64,000 bases of DNA from Plutella xylostella (lineage: Eukaryota; Arthropoda; Insecta; Lepidoptera; Plutellidae), in the NCBI RefSeq assembly GCF_932276165.1, contig NC_064005.1, positions 2,728,001-2,792,000 on the forward strand, given 5' to 3'. The notes under the pieces were generated by a model. It worked only from the letters and a program-made list of their open reading frames with translations, did no database searches and was not told the DNA's origin. Numbering within the stretch: the stretch's first letter is position 1; the number at the start of each line of letters is the position of its first letter. The translations under genes and the position numbers were made by a program. Below, piece by piece: positions 24,901 through 36,900 of the stretch.

Positions 24901-27900
24901 TTAATACGACATCCGGGTGTCTAAATACCGGAACGGGACGGCGACGTGATGTCAGCGTGCATCCAGGTGTCTAAATACCGAAACGGGATGGTGACGTGAC
25001 GTCAGTGTGCCTCTTTAACGTCAAACAGCGTCTTGATACGCCATGCTGCGCTCTGTAACGTTTCATTTGCCATTCCACGTATTTACACCCGCAACACACT
25101 ACGCTCGCGTCTGTTGTCCGTCCGAGTGAGTGTATGTAGCGGAATTTAAAAGCATATTGACTTAGTGTCAAAAACCGTGATTGCGGAATATTAAAGCATA
25201 TTGTCAGGGTGTCTAAAACCCTGATTGTATATGGCGTCTCTCCGCTCATCACTCTTGTGCTCGGGCACGCTCTGCGAGTGCCTGCTCATGGTGCAGGCGT
25301 TCCTCGCGCGCGTCGTGTTCCCCAACAAGCAGGCGGACGAGCTCAACAAGCTCACCGGCGACGGACACGTGCTGGACGCCGAGACCTACGTGGGCGGCCA
25401 CGTCGAGGCGCTCGAGTCAGGTCAGGGATACATGGAGAGACTAGTATGAAGGTTTATAGCGAGGTCAGTGTGCTTCCGGGTGTCTAAATACGACATCCGG
25501 GTGTCTAAATACGACATCCGGGTGTCTAAATACGACATCCGGGTGTCTAAATACGACATCCGGGTGCCTATATACGACATCCCGGTGGCTATTTACGACA
25601 TCGGGGTGTCTAAATACCGGAACGGGACGGTGAAGTGACGTCAGCATGCATCCGGGTGTCTAAATACTGGAACGGGACGGCGATGTGACGTCAGCGTGCC
25701 GCCAGGTGTCTAAATACCGGAACGGGACGGTGAAGTGACGTCAGCGTGCAGCCGGGTGTCTAGATATGACGGACGGTGACGTGACGTCAGCGTGCTTCCT
25801 GAACGTCACACAGCGTCATGATACGCCAAGCTACCTTTGTAAATTGTAACGTCTCATATGCCATTCCATGTATAATAATGTATATACCAGCATATTAAAT
25901 CTAGATTTAGTGTCTAATCTCTATTTAAGAAACGTCAGTCCATATAAATTTATGGCATAAAGCGACATTTAACACTAAATCTAGATTTAAGAATCTTGTG
26001 CAAGTCACCCTTAGTGTCAAAAAACCTGATTGTATGTGTTGTCACTCCGCTCATCACTCTTGTGCTCGGGCTTGCCCTGCGAGTGCCTGCTCATGGTGCA
26101 GGCGTTCCTCGCGCGCGTCGTGTTCCCCAACAAGCAGGCGGAAGAGCTCAACAAGCTCACCGGCGACGGACACGTGCTGGACGCCGAGACCTACGTGGGC
26201 GGCCACGTCGAGGCGCTCGAGTCAGGTCAGGGATACATGGAGAGAATAGTGTTAAGGTTTATAGCGAGGCCAGTGTGCCTCCGGGTGTCTAAATACGACA
26301 TCCTGGTGTCTATATATGACATCCGGGTGTCTAAATACGACATCCGGGTGTCTAAATACGACATCCGGGTGTCTAAATACGATATCCGGGTATCTAAATA
26401 CGACATCCGGGTGTCTAAATACGACATCCGGATGTCTAAATACGACATCCGGGTGTCTAAATACCGGAACGGGACGGGTTGTGACGTCAGCGAACGTACA
26501 TCCGGGTGTCTAAATACCGGAACTGGACGGTGACGTGACGTCAGCGTGCCTCCAGGACGTCACACAGCGTCGTGATACGTGATGCGCGACGCTCTGTAAC
26601 GTCTCATAGAATTCCATGTATATACACCCGGCAAAAAGGCACGCTAGCGTCGCGTCGCCGTCTCATTACGGTATTTAGACACCCGGACGTACTACCTACC
26701 CGGACCTAACTGGGTGTCTTAAACCCTACGTGTATGTGGCATCACTCTCCACTCATCACTCTCGGGCTCGGGCGCGCCCTGCGAGTGCCTGCTCATGGTG
26801 CAGGCGTTCCTCGCGCGCGTCGTGTTCCCCAACAAGCAGGCGGACGAGCTCAACAAGCTCACCGGCGACGGACACGTGCTGGACGCCGAGACCTACGTGG
26901 GCGGCCACGTCGAGGCGCTCGAGTCAGGTACAGATACATGGAGAGAATAATCTTATATATTATAATAGGTGCGGTAATGCAGAGTTGGATAGCAGGCGAA
27001 GCGTGACGGCCGCCGTATGTATAAATGGATGGAATTCCATTATGAAACGTCATACATTGTGTCGAGCTCGCTGGGACCTGATACGTCACGCTTGTCGCTT
27101 ATGACATCTCAAATAGAAATCCATGTATTTAAATACCTGATGGTGACGCGACGCCAGCGTGGCTCTAAGTATTATATCAGAAACGCCATACAATTGATTA
27201 CCATATTTTTAAACAGCTTCAAAACTTCGACGATATTTCCATATTGTTTACAGCTTAAACTCTAGATTCTAGATAGTTAATGTTTATCTTTATTCCAGGT
27301 GTGTTCCGAGCAGACATAAAGTGCAAGTTCAAAATAGTCCCGTCAGCCATAGACAAACTCATAGAGACCACAGAAAAGACCATGAAACATGCCATAGAAG
27401 TTGAAGAGGGGATTCCTCTAGAATTAGTCACGAACTTTGAGGAAGTTTGTGCGGAAATTAAAGCGAAGTTGCAGCATTTGAAAGACCACCCAAGAAGAGA
27501 TGAGAACCCTTTGATATACCATTTGGATGTTGGTGCTATGTACCCGAATATTATTTTGACTAACAGGTAATGAAAAATTTATTAATTAACAGTTCTCCAT
27601 CTCCTTTATAATTGTGTTATCAAACTTACTATGGCCCAGCAATACTCAGGATGATCTGTGTAAATCTACCTAGGCCTGAACTTATAAGTCTTGCTAGTGA
27701 TAATTTGGCCAATCGCATCCCTGCTTCTCAAATGAGAAACCAACAGTACGTCAAGCAAAATCACACTCTCTATCACATATAAAGCCCAGTTTAAATTACC
27801 TAAAATCCAACAACAGAACTTTATAGATAATTTCCTTTATTACACAGGTTGCAACCGTCAGCGATGGTGAACGCGAGCACTTGCGCCGTCTGTGACTACA

Positions 27901-30900
27901 ACAAGCCCGGCGCGACCTGCCAGAGACACATGGAGTGGATGTGGAGAGGGGATTACTGTGAGTTAACAGTCTTTCACTATATATATTGTTACAGTTATGT
28001 TCGGATCATGTCGGGGTCACCAGTATAGGCAAGCGCATTCCCTCTGCTATGCACAGAACCTCTGACCAAGCCGGGTGGTGTGATGGGCAGCTGTCCAACT
28101 GGCTGTCTTCGCTGCACGGGTCCGTTATCGACGTAGAAAAACGTCACTTTAACGCCATTTGCCATAAATACGGCGCCGTCATTAGTAGAACGCGCATTCA
28201 ACGAGTTTATCGACGTCAATAACAGACCCGTGCCGTGGGTCCGGGCAGGCTATCGCAGATTTATCTCAGACATAGGAAGCGGTTATGGCGTGGAGATTAT
28301 TGTGCGGGTTATTTACTATAATTTCGGTAATTCCGGCAGCGACGCTTCATTCTATTATTGATGGCTTTGATTATGTGTGAAATTGAGCCAAGTGCTTACC
28401 TTTAAACTCTTTCTTACCTGTGTCAGACTACAATAATCACTTATTCCCCCAGTGCCAGCGACCCGTAGCGAATACCAGCGCATTCAGCAGCAGCTAGAGA
28501 CGGAGAAGTTCCCGCCGCTGCACCCGGGCGGGCCGCCGCGCGCCTTCCACGCGCTGCCCAAGGAGGATCAGGTATTGTGGCGGACGTGTGTGAAATGTGT
28601 AGTTATGGATTTAGGTGACAGTGACTGGCTCTGAGTGCCACGCCCAAAGGAGATAAGCTATGATATTTGATGTGTCTAAAGCAGGGATGCACAGACTTAT
28701 CAAGACTAGGGGCCACTCGGACAAATTATGAACTGATGGCGGGCCGCCAGAAGTACTTATAGGTAATTAAAGACAATCAAGAATTGAAAATAAGTATACT
28801 TAATGTTAAAATTGAAAATTAGTTGATTTATTTTGAAGCGTGGCAGGGCTTTATAATCTTTTATTTATTTATTTGGACACGTAAAACTGCTTCCAAACAT
28901 TCCTTTGCAAGGCGGTTTCGATTTTTTTGTCGATTTAGTATTGAAAAGTTTTGTTCACATATAGGTATAAGTACAACCAAAAAGCTGGCACATTTTTAGA
29001 GCAGAGTTTATAGGCAACTCTTTGTACGTATTTTTATCAATGCAGTGGTAAAAGTTCAGTAATTTTCTTTCGTTGAATTAGCTGCGTAAATCTTGGTCGT
29101 TTTGAATGTCGATAATTTCTAACTGCATTGATCAGGATTTTTAAGTTCCTGGACAACCCTTTGCTTTTCTGGCAGAAAAAAATTACGAATTTCTTCTTAT
29201 TATTAAATTAAGAAATCGTTCCAGTGTCATTCCACGACTTAGCCACCTTATTTCTGTATCCTTAATACAATAAAGTCAATAAATCTCTATATTCGCTTTC
29301 AATGTCATCAAGGAATTGTTTGAATTGCCTGTGATTAACTTACTTTTCGAACATTGTTTTTAGAAATAATATTTTTCGAATGTACGAGGGTAACTATTAT
29401 TTTTGCTGTCGGCGGGCCACTAGTATTCGACCGGCGGGCCGCATGCGGCCCGCGGGCCGCGGTCTGTGCATCCGTGGTCTAAAGTGTATAAAAATATATT
29501 TAAATGCCAGCGAACAACATACCACGCGCTGCCCAAGGAGGATCAGGTATTGGAGGTGTATTGTGTAAAATGTGTAGTAATGGATTTAGATGACAGTGAC
29601 CCGTAGTGAATACCAGCGCATCCAACAACAGCTGGAGACGGAGAAGTTCCCGCCGCTGCACCCGGGCGGGCCGCCGCGCGCCTTCCACGCGCTGCCCAAG
29701 GAGGATCAGGTATTGTGGCGGACGTGTGTCAAATATGTAGTAATGGATTTAACTGCCTCTGTGGTCTAGTGGTAGAAGCTTGGCTTCATGACCCAGAGGT
29801 CCTGGGTTCGATTCCCGGGTGGGACCATCAATTTGTGTTTCTAAATTGTGGTTCTAAGTTTGGTTAGGACATAGAAGGCTGATCACCTGTTGTCCGAAAC
29901 AGTGAAACGATCCATGCTGTCGGATGGGCATGTAAAACAGTCGGTCCTGCGCCTAGCTCTCTCCAGTCGTGTTGGTCAATCCGTCCCATTGGATTATGAG
30001 AGTGATGGAACAGAGAGTGCTCCTGTGTACTGCGCACACACTTGGGCACTATAATCTACTCCTGCGTAGATGGCTGATCTCAATTGAGATTGGCCGCCGT
30101 AGCCGAAATTCGGCTAGGAGGTATTATTATTAATGGATTTAGGTGTTATACAGGATTTATGTAAAATGTGTAGAAATGAATTCAAGTGCCAGTGCATCCA
30201 GCATCCAGCAGCAGCTACAGAAGGAGAAGTTTCGCGCGCTGCCCAAGGAGGATCAGGTATTGTAGGGGATGTGTGTAAAATGTGTAGTAATGGATTTAGG
30301 TGACAGTGACTGGCTGTGAGTGCCACGCCCAAAGTAGATAAGCTATGATAGTTGATGTGTCTAAAGTGTATATAAATAAATTTAGATGCCAGCGACCCAC
30401 AGGATCGCGCTGCCCAAGGAGGATCAGGTATTGTGATGGAGGTCTATAAAATGTGTAGTAATGAATTCATGTGCCAATGACTCACAGTTAGTACCACGCG
30501 CTTCATAAAGATGATCAGGTTTGCAATTTGAATGTAGCTGTAGATAGCAGTGGTCTTATGCGGTTTCCACGCACTGCCCAAGGGAAATCAGTAAAAAAGG
30601 GGTTCCGCTCTGTTCGGGACCCAGTGCTCTGCTGATGTGGTATCCTAGTATTCCTAGTGTCCTATCGAGGGAGTCCTGGGGTTCCAGTAATGAGAGAGTG
30701 GACTGTATTTTTATGATGGTGTATTCTGGTTCACAGTAAGAGCCGCGTTACAATATTTCGGATAAGTAGATGTGTTCTGTATGAGATCCAAAAGGTAAGA
30801 GAGAGAATTTTGAATGGTTTTGAGTGAAGTTATACAAATGAATGAATGATACAATGCGATACAAATTGAATGAAGTAAATAGTTGAATGAATGAATATTA

Positions 30901-33900
30901 TGAATGATTATGATGACGCGGTGCTCGAACATGCTCCCCGGGTTGAACGCTGTGTTCAAGAAGTTGGCAGCGGGCAGATGTTGTTGTAGGCTCGCTGTAT
31001 GGTGCCCTTCTTGGTGAGGACGTCGACGACCCTTGTGATGCCATCAGTGCCCGGGTGGACCTTGATGATGCGTCCCAGTGGCCAGAGTAGTGGTGGCATC
31101 GTTCTGTCCTTTACTAGGACCAGCGTCCCTTCCATCAACTGCTCTGGAGAAGACCGGTGCCATTTGGTTTTCTGCTGTAGCAAAGACAAGTACTCGTTAG
31201 AGAACCGGTTCCAAAATGTTGTCGTATCTGCTCAACCCGCTGGTATCTTGGCAGCAGCTTTATGTTGGCATCTGTGACCTGCGGATGAGGAACTGACATG
31301 AGAGACCGTCCAATGAGGAAGTGAGCGGGGGTAAGGGCTGTGAAGTCATTGGAGGGATCTGAAGGGAGCGGTGTTAGGGGACGAGAGTTTAAAATAGCCT
31401 CTATTTGACTTAAGCAAGTTGACATCTCCTCATATGTCAAGTGAGCTAGACCTAGAACTCGTCTCAAGTGGAATTTTACTGATTTGACAGCTGCCTCCCA
31501 CAATCCTCCGAAATGAGGTGTATATGGTGGGATGAAGTTAAATTTGATACCGTCATCAGCAAGTTGGCCAGAGATATCGTCAGAGGTATCTTTTAAGAAG
31601 CGTTGTAATTCGTTAGAAGCGCCAACAAAGCTGGTTCCCTGGTCGGAGTGAATATTCTGAGGCCGCCCACGGCGAGCGATAAAACGAGACAGAGCAGCCA
31701 TGAACGCCTCCTTGGTGAGCTCTGTGACCAGCTCTATGTGAACGGCTTTCACTGCAAGGCAAACAAACACAGCAATGTAACATTTTATTAACCTACAACC
31801 TCGACCTTTGCGATCGGCTATCAATATTGGCCCAGCATAGTCAATTGCAGTGTTAAGAAAGGGAAACTGCAAGTGAACTCGAGAATTAGGCAAGTTCCCC
31901 ATTATGGGTTGTACAGTAGCAGCTTTGAATCTGCAACATTTTGCACACGCTCTGGCAGTACTCTTAGCCAGGTTTCTGCCTCCTAGTGGCCAATATGTTT
32001 GCCTTACGTTGGCTAAGAGTAACTGTGGGCCGGCGTGGTGGAGATTGATGTGATGTAATCTAAATATGAGCTTTGTTATGTGATGTTTGCTACATAAAAG
32101 AATGGGATGTTTTACATCAAATGAGTAAAATGAATTTTTAAGTCTGCCTCCCACACGAATTAAACCATCCTCATCTAAAAAGGGAGAAAGAGAAAGCAAT
32201 CGATTTTTAGCAGGAAGAGACTGATCAGACTGTAATAAGGAATATTCTTCAGGAAACATTTCCTTTTGTGCCATCTTTAAAATCATGACCTTTGAACTTT
32301 GTAGTTCTGAAAGGGAAAGATGACCATGCAAGCTTTCTTTTTTGTGACATTTATTTATAAACCTTAGCACGAAAGCTAGGATCCTAACAAGATTTGTAAA
32401 ACTGGACCTGTTATGAATTAAGTTTGCTATAGGATTAGGAATCTTGTGTGAGTCTTCAGCGTTGGAAAATAAAACTATTTCAGGCAGACTCTGTTCCTTG
32501 ACGTTAGGCATTACTGGCCAATCACAACATGGTTTTGATAAGAATGAGGGGCCACTCCACCAGAGAGAAGACTCGCCGATAGCATCGGCCCTCACCCCCC
32601 GGGAAACTAGGTCAGCCGGGTTGTCTTTTGACGGCACATAGCTCCACTTGTGACCGCTGGTACTCTCCTGTATCTCGTACACTCTGTTTCGAACAAACTG
32701 TTTGAGTTGGTTTGTCGGAGAAGAGAGCCAGCCTAGAACAATGGTAGAATCAGACCAAAAGAAGCACTGTGCGTTGACCGTCAGAGCGGATTTGACCTTG
32801 GTACACAGTCTTGACCCCATTAATGCACCGCTCAGTTCAAGGCGAGGAATCGTAGTAGGTTTGATGGGTGCTATCTTATTTTTGGAGACTAATAGGTGAA
32901 CATCAACTGTGCCATTTTTACCTACCGTCCTAGCATAGATACATGTCCCATAAGCGCGTTCAGATGCATCAGTAAAGGTATGAAGTTCAATTGAGGAAGG
33001 CTCATCGCATAGGATCCAACGTGGTATCCGTAAACTATTGATTTTTGGTAGTGTGTCTTCAAATGTGTGCCAAAGATTTTTTATCTCTACTGATACCTCA
33101 TCATCCCAATCATACTTTGCCGACCATAACTTCCTCAGGATGTCCTTTACTTCCATAACGCATGGACCTACAAGACCTAGTGGATCAAAAATTTGATTGA
33201 TCGTAGAAAGAATGTGTCTTTTTGTTACTTTTGAATTAGGATTATGCTTTAAATTTATGGAAAATAGTAACATATCTTGACTACACGACCAATATAGACC
33301 TAAGGTTTTACATGAGGTATTTTCATTTAAGTCTAAGCTTTTATTATTTAAAGGAGTGCCTTTCAAATCCATAACTGTTTGTAATATGTCTGTACTATTA
33401 GATTGCCATTTTCTTAAATTTAATTTAGCTGAATCTAGAGTAGAAATTACTTGCTGACATGTATGTTTAAGTTTTTCGAGGGAATCATCGCCATCTAAAT
33501 AGTCGTCAACGTAGAAATTACGTTGGATTGCGTATTTGACCTTGTCATCTTGCACTTGATCAGCCAACGAAACAAGACACTTGGTGGCCAAATATGGCGC
33601 TGAGGAACAGCCATACGTCAGAGTGTTGAGGGTGTACGTCTTCAACGGTAAATAAGGCTCGGATCTGTAAATAATTTGCTGTAGAGATCGTTGGGAAGGA
33701 TTAACTTCAATTGCCCGGTACATTTTCTCTACATCAGCTGTCACGACATATTTATGTTGACGAAAACGTACGAGAATTGAAAATAAGTCGTCTTGAACCG
33801 TGGGGCCTATTTTTTGAATGTCATTGAAGGATTTACCCGACGTACTAGCCGCTCCAGCAACAAAAACAACTCTACATTTAGGCTGAAACAAACCATGATG

Positions 33901-36900
33901 AGGAATATAATATGATACCTTGTTATCTTGTGGTACATTAATGGTATTTTCTGTCATATGACCTAGATCAATATACTCTTGCATAAATTTGGTGTAGTGT
34001 TCTTTTAAGACAGGATCGCGTTCGAATCGTTTTTCTAGAGACATGAATCGGCGCCTAGCCATGTTATACGAATCGCCTAGTACGTCGGGCGACTCCTTCA
34101 ATGGTATAGTTACTACGAAACGACCGTCAGCGTTTCGAGAGGTGTGCTCGCTGAAACTTGCTTCACACTCTCTCTCTTCCTGTGACATGCAATGCGTGGG
34201 AGAGATTGCATCGAAATCCCAAAAACGTGAGAGATCAGGTTCATTATTTTGTACAAAATAACAGACAGAGCTTTGAAGTTGGCTTTGAGGAATAGACCCG
34301 GTCACTAACCATCCTAATTGTGACTCTTGTAGTACCGGTAGCTTCTTTCCTAGCTTAATAGAGGAGGAGCCAAGTACGCTCCAAAATATTTCGGCGCCTA
34401 CTAGTATGTCGATAGAAGACGGAACATTGAATGACGGATCCGCTAGATTGATACCAGTAGGTATGGGTATATGTTGTATGTTGACGTGCGATGTAGGTAT
34501 CGATTTAGTAATATCAGGCAGAATGTGACAGTTGATGCTCACCCTATAGCCACCGTTATTGGACACGATAGTAAGGTTACAAAGCTGTGTACTTACAGTA
34601 GCCTGATTGTCAATACCAGTCACAGTGGAGCTAGTATCACGTCTCACCAAACCCAGTTTAGTGCAAAGGCGGTCCGTCACGAAGTTGGCGGTGCTGCCGT
34701 TGTCCAGCAGAAGCCGTGCCTTGTGTAGTCTTCCGTGACGGTCACCTACCATCACCATCGCTGTGGATAAGAAAACGAACGACGGTTTGGCATCTGTTGT
34801 GGAAGTGTCGGTCGATAAAGTTACGTTGTTCTCGACAATTGTAGGTATATGCACTGTTTCCTTATCAGTATGAAGGAGCGTGTTGTGCTTGGAATTGCAA
34901 TACCTACACCTAGACAACCTACACTTCTTATTAATATGACCAGGCCTAAGGCAATTAAGGCAAACCTTAAGTTCAGTCACCTTACGCACACGTTCATCAA
35001 CCGTTAATTGACGAAAAGATTGACAGTTGTGCAGGAAATGGTTGTCGTTACACATTGGACAAGTGTATGAGCTATTGTTGTTTTGTGTGTTAACAACAAA
35101 TGTTTTTGAAAAATTAGGGGCACTTTTTTGAAAATTAGGGGCATTTTTTTGAAATTCAGGCCTGCGATTTTGTTTGGTATCTTGTAATGTTTCTAAGAGA
35201 TCTGCACGGCCTGTAAGGAATTTAGTAAAGTCTTGCAAAGTGGGGGGAATGTTTAATGTATTCCTAAATTGTTCCCACTCACGACTAGTTACGTAATCCA
35301 ATTTCGTAGACAGTAGGTATATTATTAAAGTGTCCCAATGTGTGACCGGCTGCCCTAAAGTAGACAGGGCGCGGAGGTTTTTGTTTGTTGTATCAATCAT
35401 ATTACGAATAGATTGGCAAGACTCTTTACCTATTTTTTCGATATTAAATAACGACTGAATATGATTATTCACTAGAAGCCGTTTGTTATCAAACCTATCA
35501 CATAACAAAGACCAAGCCTCACTATAATTTGCACTTGTAAAATCTAAGTTACTTATCACTAACTGCGCACTACCTTGCAACGAACGTCTTAAATAGTGAA
35601 ACTTGCTTATATCGTCAAGCGAGTCACACTCGTGAATAAGAGACGTAAAAGTATGTTTAAATTCAAGCCAATATTGATAGTCACCAGCAAAGGGAATTAA
35701 ATCTACTTTAGGTAAGTTAACCAAGTGTTGTCTGTTTGTTGCGCAAGCGTGCGTGTCACAATTAGCTGATACAGGGCCCACCTGGTTGTGCGCAGGGTCG
35801 AGTTGGCCCTCCAGCAGGGTGCGCGCCTGCGCCACCAGCTCGTAGTACTGGCCCTCGAGCTGGCTCCGCTCGTTGTATCGCTCCTCGGCGTCGTCCGCTA
35901 GCTCCTCGAGCTCCAACTGTAATTTGTCGAAGACGGAATATACGGCTCGAAGGACCATGTTCGGGACCCAGTGCTCTGCTGATGTGGTATCCTAGTATTC
36001 CTAGTGTCCTATCGAGGGAGTCCTGGGGTTCCAGTAATGAGAGAGTGGACTGTATTTTTATGATGGTGTATTCTGGTTCACAGTAAGAGCCGCGTTACAA
36101 TATTTCGGATAAGTAGATGTGTTCTGTATGAGATCCAAAAGGTAAGAGAGAGAATTTTGAATGGTTTTGAGTGAAGTTATACAAATGAATGAATGATACA
36201 ATGCGATACAAATTGAATGAAGTAAATAGTTGAATGAATGAATATTATGAATGATTATGATGACGCGGTGCTCGAACACGCTCATCTCGCATAATCTTTA
36301 TTGACCAAAACTCATTTCGCATAACTCGTATGGTCTAAACTTTTTTGGCCGAACCATGACTTTGCCAAGACTTATGTGGCATAAGGCTCGTTTCGTCTAA
36401 AACTCTTTAGGCACAATCTTTAAACACCTAAGTTTCGTTTGCTCAAATTTATGTTCGTCTATACCTATGTATAATCTTGTTTCTCCTAATGTTATCTATT
36501 TAAATAATATATTAAGTATGTAGTAAATGTACAAATTGTGGTATTTTTCTCCTACATCCCGAAAATCACGATATTGTATGATCAAAAAATCGAAAGTTAA
36601 CGACCAATATAATTATTACAAACCCCATGAGATCGAAACCTAAAAATAGGTGCGACGACGAGCAAAGCGAGGAGGAGCGTGTTAGGTGCACATGTTCATC
36701 AAAACCAAAGCGGAGCGCAGCGAAGCGGAGCGGAGCGTTTTCCAAACAGCGGAATCAATACAAGGCACCAGTTTGCGCTATGTAGGGAGACGCTCCGTCA
36801 AAGTTAAAGCCAAACGAATATTATTACTTTGTATAAACCTAATAAACCTATGCCATAGCATTATTAGGCTATTCAAGATTTGGCCATACCATTATTAGGC

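Larger units (their letters stand above)
22800..27298 (+). repeat. POLE intron 10: array of six partial exon 10 copies with minisatellites
   Basis: Besides the real exon 10 (22625-22799) there are copies at about 23412-23574, 23952-24114, 24678-24840, 25259-25420, 26063-26225 and 26765-26927. Each lacks the first codons and the acceptor, keeps the rest of the exon almost letter for letter, and ends GAGTCAG|GT. Copy 6 changes the ADELN Asp to Glu. The last copy has donor GTACAG; the others have GTCAGA or GTCAGG. Between copies lie GGGTGTCTAAATAC-type repeats, TGACGTCA palindromes and short mixed sequence. Reading through the parental donor meets a stop at about 22862, so intron retention would truncate the protein. 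Confidence 0.92.
30611..36278 (-). mobile_element. BEL/Pao LTR retrotransposon, near-intact
   Basis: LTRs 30611-30931 and 35958-36278, 321 bp each, TG...CA ends; by eye they are identical. A 5-bp target duplication CGCTC flanks both sides (30606-30610, 36279-36283), as usual for BEL/Pao. The element is antisense to POLE, so the right LTR is its 5' LTR, followed by TGGTCC, a likely tRNA primer site. Insertion split an older AT-rich repeat that resumes at 36279. Confidence 0.95.

Noticed and set aside
22625..26927. Mutually exclusive or alternatively included exon 10 cassette
   Set aside because: Copies lack the acceptor and the first exon codons, and their coding content is the same, so inclusion would give no variety and no splice entry.
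29752..29828. tRNA gene
   Set aside because: It is the head of a SINE with an 11-bp target duplication; stems are imperfect.
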